From CAVQGM01 sp963712065 (GTDB taxonomy: Bacteria; Actinomycetota; Acidimicrobiia; Acidimicrobiales; Acidimicrobilacustridaceae): a DNA stretch of 64,000 nucleotides. This document shows positions 36,227 through 45,020 of this stretch, in pieces. Under the pieces are notes generated by a model. It was not told where the DNA came from and did no database searches. It saw only the letters and a list, made by a program, of their open reading frames with translations. Each line of letters starts with the position of its first letter. Position 1 is the first letter of the stretch. The stretch is from assembly GCA_963712065.1 (NCBI GenBank), contig CAVQGM010000001.1:1674001-1738000 (forward strand), in the 5' to 3' direction. The translations under genes were made by a program, and so were the position numbers.

Positions 36227-37324
36227 GTGGAAGCATCCGACCCGATCGTACCGCCCACCGACCATGCCCCTCGCCGCCGGCGGGCGTGGTGGGTGCTCGG
36301 TGGGTTCGTGACCCTGCTCGCCGCGGGGGTGGTCGCCGCCGCGTTCGTGCGCGTGCCCTACTTCCTCCTGTCGCCGGGATCGGTGCGGTCGACCGAGCCG
36401 CTGATCGAGGTGAGCGGCGCACCCAGCTACCCGAGCGACGGCGGGGAGGTGGGGTTCACCACGGTGTCGTTGCGTCACGCCACCGCCCTCCAGGCGGTCA
36501 TCGGCTGGCTCGACCCCACCGTCGAGGTGGTCGACGAGGACGTGATCCTCGGTGGGCAGAGCGAGGAGGAGAACCGGCAGGCGAACCTCCAGGACATGAC
36601 CAGCTCGAAGGACAAGGCCACCGCCGTCGCGCTCGACGAGTTGGGCTACGAGGTCCCGATCAGCGGTACCGGGGCGATCGTGTTCACCGTGTCGCCCGAC
36701 GTCCCCGCCGATGCGGTGCTCGCGCCGGGCGACGTGATCATCGGCGCCGACAGCCGGCCGATCACCGTCGCCGACGAGCTGGTGGCCCTGGTCCAGTCGA
36801 AGCGCCCGGGTGACGAGGTCCAGCTGGTGCTCGAACGCCCGGGCATCGACGACCCGATCACGACCTACACCTCGCTGGCATCCCGCCCCGAGGACCCCAA
36901 CGCCCCGATGCTCGGCATCCAGCTCGGCACCCGGGACCTCCAGTTCGACTTCCCGGTCGACGTCACGATCGACTCGGGGCAGGTCGGGGGGCCGTCGGCG
37001 GGGCTGGCGTTCACCCTCGGCATCATGGACGTGCTCACCCCCGACAGCATCACCGGCGGGCAGCGCATCGCCACCACCGGCACCATCGACCTCGAGGGCA
37101 ACGTGGGCCCGGTGGGCGGGGTCCCCCAGAAGACGGTGGCGGTGCGTCGGGCCGGCGCCCAGCTGTTCCTCGTGCCGAGCAGCGAGTACGAGCAGGCGAA
37201 GGAGTTCGCCGGCGACATGCGGGTGGAGCCGGTCGACACGATCGACGATGCGCTCCGTGTGCTGTCGACCATCGGGGGCGGCGCGGAGGCCGTCCAGGCC
37301 CAGGGCGTCCCGGCGGGCGGTTGA
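36227..37324 (+). CDS. Membrane-anchored PDZ-Lon protease (YlbL-like)
   Basis: 365 residues from GTG 36227. One N-terminal membrane helix (WWVLGGFVTLLAAGVVAAAFV) leads to an outward-facing part starting with PYFLLSPGSVRSTEPLIEV. A PDZ domain (ADAVLAPGDVIIGADSRPI) is followed by a Lon-type proteolytic domain: catalytic Ser in DSGQVGGPSAGLAFTLGIMD and Lys in GGVPQKTVAVRRAGA. The same protein type precedes UPF0182 in mycobacteria (Rv3194c-Rv3193c), as it nearly does here. The divergent neighbour starts 12 bp away. Confidence 0.9.
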   Translation: MEASDPIVPPTDHAPRRRRAWWVLGGFVTLLAAGVVAAAFVRVPYFLLSPGSVRSTEPLIEVSGAPSYPSDGGEVGFTTVSLRHATALQAVIGWLDPTVEVVDEDVILGGQSEEENRQANLQDMTSSKDKATAVALDELGYEVPISGTGAIVFTVSPDVPADAVLAPGDVIIGADSRPITVADELVALVQSKRPGDEVQLVLERPGIDDPITTYTSLASRPEDPNAPMLGIQLGTRDLQFDFPVDVTIDSGQVGGPSAGLAFTLGIMDVLTPDSITGGQRIATTGTIDLEGNVGPVGGVPQKTVAVRRAGAQLFLVPSSEYEQAKEFAGDMRVEPVDTIDDALRVLSTIGGGAEAVQAQGVPAGG

Positions 37325-37345
37325 GGCGTCGCTACCATCCCCGAC

Positions 37346-38986
37346 GTGGCACACGACGCGGACGACGACGCCGCCGAGGCGATCGATCCCGAGGCGGTCC
37401 TCGAGCGTCCGTTCACCCGGGTCCGCCGCGGGTACGACCCCCTGGAGGTGCAGCACGCGCTCATGGCCCTCGCCGCCGGGCTGCGGGCCAGCCACGATCG
37501 TGAGCGCGACCTCGCGGCCGAGCTGGAGGAGGCCGAGCAGGCCCTGGCCGAGGTGCGGGCCAAGGACCCGGCCCGGCTGACCGCGCTGCTCGGCGAGGAG
37601 ACGGCCCGGGTGATCGGCGCCGCCAACACGGCCGCCGACGACATCAAGGCCAAGGCGGTCGCCGACGGCGAACGCATCCGTCGCCAGGCCGAGCGGGCCG
37701 CCGACCGGATCCTCGAGGGGGCCCGACGCGAGGGCCGGGAGCTGGTGGCCGAGGCCCAGGTCGTCCGGGAGCGGCTGCTGCGTGACACCGCCCGCCGCCG
37801 GAAGCTGCTCCGCCAGCAGGTCGAGCAGCTCCATGCGGCACGCGATCGGCTCCTGGCCGCCTACACGCTGGTCCGCGAGCGACTCGACGAGTCCACGACG
37901 GTGCTCGACGTGGCCGTGCCCGAGGCCCGTCGGGCCGCCGAGGAAGCCGGCGCGCGGGTCGTCGACGAGGTCGACGAGGAGATGGCGGCGGTGCTCGCCG
38001 CCGCCCGCGCCGACGACGAGCGGCGTGCCGGGGAGGCCGCCGCCGAGGCGGCCGAGGTCGAGGCGCGCGAGGGGGCCGAGGGGGTCGAGGCACCGTCCGT
38101 CGGAGAGGCGAGCCCACCGGTGCCCACGCCGCGGGCGCCCGACCCCGTCGAGGGACGGCACTCGTCGGCGGTGCGGGTCATCCGCACGACCGCGGAGCAC
38201 CCGATCGTCGAGGTGGGCGCCGCTCCCGCCCCGCCCCCGACCGTCGCCCCCGTGGTTGCCGAGGAGCCGGTGGTTGCCGAGGAGCCGGTGGTTGCCGAGG
38301 AGCCGGCGGTTGCCGAGGAGCCGGCGGTTGCCGAGGAGCCGGTGGTCGAGCCGGTGGTGGCCGAGCCGGTGGTCGCCGACGTGGCACCCGTCCGTCCGCT
38401 CGGTGCGGGCCCGAGCCGGGTGGCCGGGGTGTTCGCCCGGATCCTCGAAGAGGCCGTCCCCGACCTCGACGACGAGCTGGAGGACGCCGACGTGGGCATC
38501 GTCGACGACGTCCTCGTCGACGACCGCGATCCCGGGACCGCCGGCGACGCCGAGCTCGTCGACCTCGAGCGCGCCCTCGCCCGGCGGTTCAAGCGCGAGC
38601 TGTCCGACGAGCAGAACGAGCTCCTCGACGCCCTGCGCCGGGTCGACGCCGTCCCCGAACCCGACACCGTGCTCGCCGAGGTCGAGGCCCACGTCGAGCG
38701 CTACGCCAACGCCGGCCTCGCCGTGCTCGCCGAGGTCGTCGATCGGTCCCGGGTCACCGACGTGGCCGCCGAGGCCGCGGCCGAGCTCGTCGGGCCCCTC
38801 CGCGATCGCCTGTCGGTCGCCTTCGCCACCGCCGACGGCCCCGAGCAGCTGGCCGAGCTCGTGCGGGGCGTCCTGCGTGAGGTCAAGGCGAACCGGGTCG
38901 ATCCGGTCGCCGCCCGGGCGGCGAGGACGGCCCTCGAGCGAGCCGGTTCCGCGATGACCCTTCCCGGTCGCGGTCCCCTAGGCTGA
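37346..38986 (+). CDS. DivIVA-like coiled-coil protein with VAEEP repeats
   Basis: 546 residues from GTG 37346. A DivIVA-like N-terminus (FTRVRRGYDPLEVQHALMALAAG) leads into about 200 residues of Ala/Glu/Arg coiled coil. A linker with five exact-length VAEEP-type hexapeptides follows (residues ~304-333), then an acidic segment and a helical C-terminus (~120 residues). Likely a membrane-associated scaffold in cell growth or division; this is inference from the N-terminus and coiled coil. It lies between the PDZ-Lon and UPF0182 genes on the same strand, with 21-bp and 5-bp gaps. Confidence 0.72.
   Translation: MAHDADDDAAEAIDPEAVLERPFTRVRRGYDPLEVQHALMALAAGLRASHDRERDLAAELEEAEQALAEVRAKDPARLTALLGEETARVIGAANTAADDIKAKAVADGERIRRQAERAADRILEGARREGRELVAEAQVVRERLLRDTARRRKLLRQQVEQLHAARDRLLAAYTLVRERLDESTTVLDVAVPEARRAAEEAGARVVDEVDEEMAAVLAAARADDERRAGEAAAEAAEVEAREGAEGVEAPSVGEASPPVPTPRAPDPVEGRHSSAVRVIRTTAEHPIVEVGAAPAPPPTVAPVVAEEPVVAEEPVVAEEPAVAEEPAVAEEPVVEPVVAEPVVADVAPVRPLGAGPSRVAGVFARILEEAVPDLDDELEDADVGIVDDVLVDDRDPGTAGDAELVDLERALARRFKRELSDEQNELLDALRRVDAVPEPDTVLAEVEAHVERYANAGLAVLAEVVDRSRVTDVAAEAAAELVGPLRDRLSVAFATADGPEQLAELVRGVLREVKANRVDPVAARAARTALERAGSAMTLPGRGPLG
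38255..38344 (+). repeat. Five tandem 18-bp units inside the DivIVA-like gene
   Basis: Units begin at 38255, 38273, 38291, 38309 and 38327; each is GTTGCCGAGGAGCCGG followed by YG. They encode VAEEPV or VAEEPA. A degenerate continuation runs to about 38380. The 18-bp period keeps the frame, so copy number can vary without harm. Confidence 0.9.
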
Positions 38987-38991
38987 CGCCC

Positions 38992-41900
38992 GTGCGTGCC
39001 CCGACCGAGATGCCGAGACGCCGTCGCGGGTCGGGACGGGGCCGCGTCATCCTCATCGTCGCCGCGCTCGTCCTGTTCGTCCTGTTCCTGTCCCTCCGGG
39101 GCCTGGCCGGCTTCTACACCGACTACCTGTGGTTCGACAGCCTCGACCTCACCCAGGTCTGGTCGGGCATCCTCTGGTCGAAGATCGCCCTCGGTGCCAT
39201 CTTCACGGGGATCTTCTTCGTCCTCTGCTTCGTCAACCTCACCATCGCCGACCGGCTGGCGCCGACGTTCCGCCCCAACGGCCCCGAGGACGAGCTGCTC
39301 AACCGCTACCACCAGGCCGTCGGACGCCGGGCGGGCCTCGTGCGGGCGGCCATCTCGCTGCTGTTCGGCCTCATCGCCGGGGTGGGCGTGTCGGCGCAGT
39401 GGAACCAGTGGCTGCTGTTCCGCAACGGCGGCGACTTCGGCATCGCCGACGCCACCTTCGACACCGACGTCGGGTTCTACGTCTTCAAGCTGCCCTTCTA
39501 CACCGCGGTGGTCGACTGGCTGTTCGCCTCGGTCGTCATCATCCTGCTGATCACGATCGTCGCCCACTACCTCAACGGCGGCATCCGGCTGCAGTCTCCG
39601 TTCCAGCGGGTCACGCCGCAGGTGAAGGCCCACATCTCGGTGCTCCTGGCCGTGCTCTCGCTCATCAAGGCGGTCGACTACTGGCTGCAGCGCTACGAGC
39701 TCACCTTCTCCACCCGTGGCGCGGTCGACGGTGCCACCTACACCGACGTGCAGGCCCAACTGCCGGCCACGTACCTGCTGCTGCTCATCTCGCTGCTGTC
39801 GTGCGCGCTGTTCATCGCCAACATCTGGCGGCGAGGGTGGGTCCTCCCGGTCCTCGCCGTCGGGCTGTGGGGCTTCGTGCAGATCGTCGCGGGGGCGGCG
39901 TACCCGGCGTTCATCCAGCGGTTCCAGGTCGAGCCCGAGGAGTCGACCCGCGAGGCGCCGTACATCGAGAACAACATCGTGGCCACCCGGCAGGCGCTCG
40001 GCATGGACTCGGTCGAGGTCCGACCGTTCGACTACTCCACCTCGCCCGACGACGCACGCGCCGCCATCCAGGAGAACCCGGGCAACGTCCGCAACATCCG
40101 GCTGCTCGACCCCAAGGTCGTCACGCCGACCTACCAGGCCGATCAGGCGTTGCGTGGCTTCTACCAGTTCAACGACCTCGACGTCGACCGGTACCCGATC
40201 CGCACGCCGACCGGTGACATCGCCGACACCCAGGTCGTCCTGTCCAACCGCGACCTCAACCTGCAGGGCATCCCGCAGCAATCCTGGGAGGGCCGCCACC
40301 TCGCCTACACCCACGGCTACGGGCTCGCCCTCTCGCCGGCCAACGCCACCACGCCCCAGGGTCGGCCCGACTACCTGATCAGGGACATCCCCGTGCGGGT
40401 CGACGACGAGCGCATCGGGGTGCCCGTCGACCAGCCCCAGATCTACTTCAGCGAGAACCTGAGTGGCTACTCCATCGTCGGCACCCAGCGCGACGAGGTC
40501 GACTTCGTCGACGCCAGCGGTGCCACCGTGCCCTACCGCTACGACGGCTCGGGCGGCGTGCCCCTCGACTCGGTGCTGCGACGGGCTGCGTTCGCGGCGC
40601 GCTTCGGTGACTGGAACATCTTCATCTCGAACTTCGTGACCGAGGACTCACGCATCATGTACGTGCGCGACGTCAGGGAGCGGGTCGAGGCGGCGGCGCC
40701 CTTCCTCAGCCTCGACGCCGACCCCTATCCGGTCGTGACCCAGTCGGGTGAGATCGTCTACCTGGTCGACGCGTACACGACCTCGTCGTACTTCCCGAAC
40801 GCCCAGCGGGTCGACAACTCGGGGCTGTCGGGGGCGAGCGGGCTCAACCGACGGTTCAACTACGTGCGCAACTCGGTGAAGGGTGTGGTCGACGCCTACG
40901 ACGGCACCGTCAAGCTCTACGTGATCGACCCCGACGACCCGATCGCCGCCGCTTACCAGAAGGCGTTCCCCGACCTGATGCTCGACGGCGACCAGCTGCC
41001 GCAGGATCTGCGCGACCACCTCCGCTACCCGGAGGACATGTTCCGGGTGCAGACCAACATGTGGGGCCGCTACCACATCACCGATCCGCAGAGCTTCTAC
41101 GAGCAGACCAACGGCTGGGCCGTGGCCCAGAGCCCGGGGGTCGACGTCAACACCGCCAGCGCCGTGGCCCCCACCACGACGCTCGCCACCGGCCAGGTGC
41201 TCCGGGCCCGCCAGGCCCGCATCGAGCCCTACTACCTCCTCATGACCCCACCGGCGGACGACGAGGAGAGCTTCCTCATGTTGCGGTCGTACGTGCCGTA
41301 CTCCGATGACGACTCCCGTTCGAACCTCAGCGCGTTCATGATCGGCAAGAGCAACCCGGAGGACTACGGCAAGCTCGTCGTGTACGAGATGCCGAGCGAC
41401 CAGAGCATCGCCGGCCCCAACATCGTCGCCTCCCAGATCCAGGCCAACGAGCAAGTGTCCCAGCGGATCACCCTGCTCGACCAGCAGGGCTCGCGCGTCC
41501 AGTTCGGCGACCTGATCCTCGTGCCGCTCGGCAACACGCTGCTCTACGTGCGCCCCCTGTACGTCACCGCGCAGGGCCAGACGCCGGTGCCCGAGCTGAA
41601 GAACGTGATCGTGGTGTTCGGCCAGACCGTGGTGATGCGCCCCACGCTCCGCGAGGCGCTCCAGGAGCTGTTCGACATCACCCCCGAGACCTTCGAGCAG
41701 CAGACCGGGGTCGTCGTCACGCCCGACGGCGGCACCGAGGACGGCAGCACCACCACCTCCACGTCGACGACCACGCCGGGCGCAACCACCCCGCCCGCCA
41801 CCGGCGAGCCGAGCCAGGAGCTCACGCCCGAGCAACTCCTCGTCATTGCCGACCAGCTCTTCGCCGAGGCCGACACCGCCCTCCGGGCCGGCGACCTCGC

Positions 41901-42003
41901 CACCTACCAGCAGAAGATCGACGAGGCCGCGGATCTGGTGAGTCGAGCGCGCCAGTTGCTCGAGACGGCCACGTCGACCACCCAGCCCACCGGCGAGGCG
42001 TGA
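38992..42003 (+). CDS. UPF0182-family large membrane protein
   Basis: 1003 residues from GTG 38992. Seven or so N-terminal membrane helices begin with ILIVAALVLFVLFLSLRGLAGF and the family motif YTDYLWFDSLDL. A long extracytoplasmic domain contains QRFQVEPEESTREAPYIENN, EGRHLAYTHGYG and WGRYHITDP. A Thr/Ser-rich linker and a short helical C-terminus (ELTPEQLLVIADQLFAEADTAL) end it. Broadly conserved in actinobacteria (Rv3193c type), function unknown. The stop overlaps the lipoprotein start by 4 bp. Confidence 0.93.
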   Translation: MRAPTEMPRRRRGSGRGRVILIVAALVLFVLFLSLRGLAGFYTDYLWFDSLDLTQVWSGILWSKIALGAIFTGIFFVLCFVNLTIADRLAPTFRPNGPEDELLNRYHQAVGRRAGLVRAAISLLFGLIAGVGVSAQWNQWLLFRNGGDFGIADATFDTDVGFYVFKLPFYTAVVDWLFASVVIILLITIVAHYLNGGIRLQSPFQRVTPQVKAHISVLLAVLSLIKAVDYWLQRYELTFSTRGAVDGATYTDVQAQLPATYLLLLISLLSCALFIANIWRRGWVLPVLAVGLWGFVQIVAGAAYPAFIQRFQVEPEESTREAPYIENNIVATRQALGMDSVEVRPFDYSTSPDDARAAIQENPGNVRNIRLLDPKVVTPTYQADQALRGFYQFNDLDVDRYPIRTPTGDIADTQVVLSNRDLNLQGIPQQSWEGRHLAYTHGYGLALSPANATTPQGRPDYLIRDIPVRVDDERIGVPVDQPQIYFSENLSGYSIVGTQRDEVDFVDASGATVPYRYDGSGGVPLDSVLRRAAFAARFGDWNIFISNFVTEDSRIMYVRDVRERVEAAAPFLSLDADPYPVVTQSGEIVYLVDAYTTSSYFPNAQRVDNSGLSGASGLNRRFNYVRNSVKGVVDAYDGTVKLYVIDPDDPIAAAYQKAFPDLMLDGDQLPQDLRDHLRYPEDMFRVQTNMWGRYHITDPQSFYEQTNGWAVAQSPGVDVNTASAVAPTTTLATGQVLRARQARIEPYYLLMTPPADDEESFLMLRSYVPYSDDDSRSNLSAFMIGKSNPEDYGKLVVYEMPSDQSIAGPNIVASQIQANEQVSQRITLLDQQGSRVQFGDLILVPLGNTLLYVRPLYVTAQGQTPVPELKNVIVVFGQTVVMRPTLREALQELFDITPETFEQQTGVVVTPDGGTEDGSTTTSTSTTTPGATTPPATGEPSQELTPEQLLVIADQLFAEADTALRAGDLATYQQKIDEAADLVSRARQLLETATSTTQPTGEA

Positions 42004-42614
42004 TCCGGCGCGTCGCGCTCGCGTCGGTCCTGACGATCGCCGTCCTCGGGGCCGGCCTCGTCGCCTGCTCCGACGACGACGAGGCCACCACCGACGAGAC
42101 GCTCCCCGCCGCCGAGGCCGGCGCCGCGCAACCGGGGACGACCGGGACCACCCTCCCGACCCCGGTGCCGGAGGCGTCGACCCCGACGGAGGACGGCGAG
42201 ACGGCGCCCGACGACGAGGGCGAGGCGGTGCCGTCCCTGCCGGTGCCGGTCCCGGCGCCGGACGTCCTCGGCGTGCCCGGCGAGTTCGGCGTCGCCTACC
42301 CGGGCGGGACGACGTGTGCCGACGTCGACGCCCTGTTCGGGTCGGGCGCCCTGCAGCCCGACGCCCTCGACGCCGTCACCGGTGACGACGGGATCTGGCT
42401 GGCCGTCGATGCCGCCGGCGTGGCGGCCGACGTCGTGTTCGGGCCGCCGTCGTCCGGGTCGCGGCTGGTCACGATCCGGGGTGGTGCGCTGGTGTCGAGC
42501 GGCCCGCCGTCGGTGGCCCAGAGCCCCGCCCTCACCCCCGAGGAGTCCTACGCCATCACCGACGTCGCCGGCGACGTGGTCACCGCGTGCCTCGTCGGGC
42601 CGGTCGTGGTCTGA
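42000..42614 (+). CDS. Probable lipoprotein, unknown function
   Basis: 204 residues; GTG 42000 overlaps the UPF0182 stop (GTGA). The signal ends at Cys23 (GAGLVAC). About 75 residues of Asp/Glu/Pro/Thr-rich linker follow, then a ~100-residue domain beginning GEFGVAYPGGTTCADVDALFG with no recognised family. Two cysteines in the mature domain could form a disulfide. Translational coupling suggests it works with the UPF0182 protein. Confidence 0.72.
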   Translation: MIRRVALASVLTIAVLGAGLVACSDDDEATTDETLPAAEAGAAQPGTTGTTLPTPVPEASTPTEDGETAPDDEGEAVPSLPVPVPAPDVLGVPGEFGVAYPGGTTCADVDALFGSGALQPDALDAVTGDDGIWLAVDAAGVAADVVFGPPSSGSRLVTIRGGALVSSGPPSVAQSPALTPEESYAITDVAGDVVTACLVGPVVV

Positions 42615-42708
42615 CGCCGCACCTACACTCGGTCGCTGCCGCACGCCGACGACCGGGAGCGGGCCGGCCCCGCCCGAGCGGCGAGGCGCCGGAGAGAAGG
42701 GGAGGGCG

Positions 42709-43995
42709 ATGAGCGACACCACCACCGATGCCGCCGCACCGGCCGAGGCCGACCAGTTGGTCATGGAGCTGCTGCTCGACCCGGCGACGAGGGCGGAGCC
42801 CTACGTCCACTACCGGCGGCTGCGCCAGCTCGACCCGCTGCACCACGCCGGCTTCGCCCCGCTGTGGTTCTGCACCCGGTACGACGACTGTCGCGAGGCG
42901 TTGCGCGACCCGAGGATGGTGCAGCCCGGCACCCGCTTCCCCGATGACCCGCCGCCCGGCAGCGACGAGGGGGGGAACCAGTTCTTCGGCGCCCGCCGCT
43001 CGGACGAGCTCGAGCGGCCGCCGTCGCTGCTCGGGCTGAACCCGCCCGACCACACGCGCCTCCGCGGTCTGGTCAGCCGGGGGTTCACCCCGCGGCACGT
43101 CGAGGCCCTGCGCCCCGCACTCGAGACGATCACCGACGAGCTGCTCGCAGGTCTGCCGGTCGGCACCGAGGTCGACCTGCTCGACGTGCTCGGGTTCCCG
43201 CTGCCGGTCAGGGTGATCGGCGAGCTGGTGGGTGTGCCCGCCGTCGACCGCGACCGCTTCCGGGGCCTGGTTCGGGCGGCGGCCACCTCACTCGAGCCCG
43301 GCATCACCGACGAGCAGTGGGACGCGGCGGTCGAGGCCGACGGCGAGATGGTCGTCTACTTCCGGGACCTCATCGACCGCCGGCGGGCCGACCCCCAGGA
43401 CGACCTGGCCAGCGCCCTCGTCGAGGTGCAGCGCGAGTCGGTGGCCGAGGCGGGCGTCGCCGCGCTCACCGACGACGAGATCATCTCCACGCTGATCCTC
43501 ATCTTCGCCGCTGGCTTCGAGACCACCACCAACCTCATCGGCAACGGGGTGCTCACGCTGCTCGAGCACCCCGACGAGCTGGCCCGACTGCGCCGGGACC
43601 CGTCGCTCGACGTCGCCGCCGTCGAGGAGATCCTTCGCTACCAGTCCCCGGTGCAGATGGATGCCCGCCGGGCGGCCGAGGACACCGTCGTCGGCGGCCG
43701 GGAGGTCGCGGCGGGGGAGTGGGTCATGACCTTCCTCGGTGCCGCCAACCGCGACCCCGACGTGTTCGACGACCCCGAGCGGTTCCACATCACCCCCCGG
43801 CCCATGCCCGTGCTGAGCTTCGCGACCGGCATCCACTACTGCCTGGGCGCCTCGCTGGCCCGGCTGGAGGGACGGGTCGTGTTCCGTCACCTCCTCGACC
43901 GGTTCGCCAGCATCGAGCTGGTCGACACGCCCACCTGGCGCAACACCTTCGTCCTGCGGGGTCTCGACGCGCTGCCGGTCCGCCTCGACCGGTAG
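42709..43995 (+). CDS. Cytochrome P450
   Basis: 428 residues from ATG 42709, after a GGGGAGGG ribosome site. Soluble bacterial P450: LGLNPPDHTRLRGLVSRGFTP, I-helix oxygen site LIFAAGFETTTNLIGNG, K-helix VEEILRYQSPVQMDARRA (ExxR), and the haem Cys in FATGIHYCLGASLARLEG. It hydroxylates an unknown organic substrate using ferredoxin-type electron donors, none of which is adjacent. Stands apart from flanking operons. Confidence 0.93.
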   Translation: MSDTTTDAAAPAEADQLVMELLLDPATRAEPYVHYRRLRQLDPLHHAGFAPLWFCTRYDDCREALRDPRMVQPGTRFPDDPPPGSDEGGNQFFGARRSDELERPPSLLGLNPPDHTRLRGLVSRGFTPRHVEALRPALETITDELLAGLPVGTEVDLLDVLGFPLPVRVIGELVGVPAVDRDRFRGLVRAAATSLEPGITDEQWDAAVEADGEMVVYFRDLIDRRRADPQDDLASALVEVQRESVAEAGVAALTDDEIISTLILIFAAGFETTTNLIGNGVLTLLEHPDELARLRRDPSLDVAAVEEILRYQSPVQMDARRAAEDTVVGGREVAAGEWVMTFLGAANRDPDVFDDPERFHITPRPMPVLSFATGIHYCLGASLARLEGRVVFRHLLDRFASIELVDTPTWRNTFVLRGLDALPVRLDR

Positions 43996-44097
43996 GGCAG
44001 AGGCGTCTGGACCGATCCGGGCGGGTGGCCTTCTCCTCCCCCTACCCTGGGGGTGCGGGACGGTTCGGCGTCCCGTGTCGTACGGAAGGGAACGAGG

Positions 44098-44349
44098 ATG
44101 GGTGCCGCCCACTCCGAGGTGCACGCGTTGGTCGAACGGCTGCACGCCGCAGCCGACGACTTCGAGCGCGACTTCGACGATCCGTACCGCCGGGGGGTCG
44201 CCCACCAACGGATGCGCGACCTCGTGGACGAGATCGACGACGTGGTCCACGGGCTCGACCGGGGCCCGGCCATCGACCTGCGCGACGGCGAAGCTCCCGG
44301 CGAGGTGCCTTCCGATCAGGCGCGGGTCGCGCACGAGCGCGAGCGGTAG
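44098..44349 (+). CDS. Small helical protein, unknown function
   Basis: 83 residues from ATG 44098, 9-10 nt after GGAAGGGAA. Mostly helical and acidic: HSEVHALVERLHAAADDFERDF, then a helix around RMRDLVDEIDDVVHGLD, and a polar tail. No membrane segment. Another frame overlaps it, but this frame has better codon use and ribosome site. Family not recognised. Confidence 0.55.
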   Translation: MGAAHSEVHALVERLHAAADDFERDFDDPYRRGVAHQRMRDLVDEIDDVVHGLDRGPAIDLRDGEAPGEVPSDQARVAHERER

Positions 44350-44409
44350 CCGGCCCCACGGGTCGTGACGCGGGGCCCGGCCGGTGGCGGGCGCCCCTAG
44401 GCTGCGTCC

Positions 44410-44994
44410 ATGGTCGCGGTCACCTCCACGATGCTCCCGCTCGGTACCCGGGCGCCGACGTTCACCCTGCCCGATACGACGGGACGCACCTGGTCGCTCG
44501 ACGAGATCGCCGGCACCGCTCCCGCGCTCGTCGTGGCCTTCGTCTGCAACCACTGCCCGTTCGTCGTGCACGTCGCCGAACGGCTGGGGGTGGTGGCCGA
44601 CGGGCTGATGGAGCGGGGTGCGGCGATGGTGGCGATCAGCAGCAACGACGTGGCGGCCTACCCCCAGGACGGTCCGGAGGCGATGGCGTCGTTCGCCGCC
44701 GCATCGGGCTGGCGGTTCCCCTACCTGTACGACGAGGACCAGTCGGTGGCCAAGGCGTACCAGGCGGCCTGCACGCCCGATCTGTACGTGTTCGACGGTG
44801 GGCGCCGGCTCGTGTACCGCGGCCAGTTCGACGACAGCCGGCCCAAGAACGACCTGCCGGTCACCGGTGCCGACCTCGTGGCGGCGGTGGACGCGGTGCT
44901 CGGGGGACGATCGGTGCCGGCCGATCAGCGGCCGAGCATCGGGTGCAACATCAAGTGGAGGCCCGGCAACGAGCCCGACTACTTCGCCGGCTGA
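44410..44994 (+). CDS. Peroxiredoxin/thioredoxin-like protein (CNHCPFV type)
   Basis: 194 residues. Thioredoxin fold with the CxxC pair in AFVCNHCPFVVHV, followed by AMVAISSNDVAAYPQDGPEAM, PYLYDEDQSVAKAYQAACTP, cis-Pro region DLYVFDGG and the C-terminal IGCNIKWRPGNEPDYF. This matches the subgroup of AhpC/TSA-like proteins that use a resolving third cysteine. It is a cytosolic thiol-disulfide enzyme. It ends in a terminator hairpin shared with the convergent tetR gene. Confidence 0.9.
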   Translation: MVAVTSTMLPLGTRAPTFTLPDTTGRTWSLDEIAGTAPALVVAFVCNHCPFVVHVAERLGVVADGLMERGAAMVAISSNDVAAYPQDGPEAMASFAAASGWRFPYLYDEDQSVAKAYQAACTPDLYVFDGGRRLVYRGQFDDSRPKNDLPVTGADLVAAVDAVLGGRSVPADQRPSIGCNIKWRPGNEPDYFAG

Positions 44995-45020
44995 CGACGC
45001 CGAGGGGGGTTCAGCCGGCG
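44985..45020. terminator. Bidirectional terminator containing both stop codons
   Basis: A perfect 10-bp inverted repeat, CGCCGGCTGA (44985-44994) with TCAGCCGGCG (45011-45020). The stop codons of the two convergent genes are the TGA in each arm, so the hairpin symmetrically closes both transcription units. Loop 16 nt. No T tract. Confidence 0.65.

Noticed and set aside
38255..38344. Tandem 18-bp repeats as a possible CRISPR or regulatory array
   Set aside because: There are no spacers; the units are contiguous and code for an in-frame peptide repeat.
36083..38692. Very long minus-strand open frame (869 residues) over the PDZ-Lon and DivIVA-like genes
   Set aside because: It is a GC-bias shadow of two recognised plus-strand genes; only its last 43 codons, with their own ribosome site, form a believable gene.
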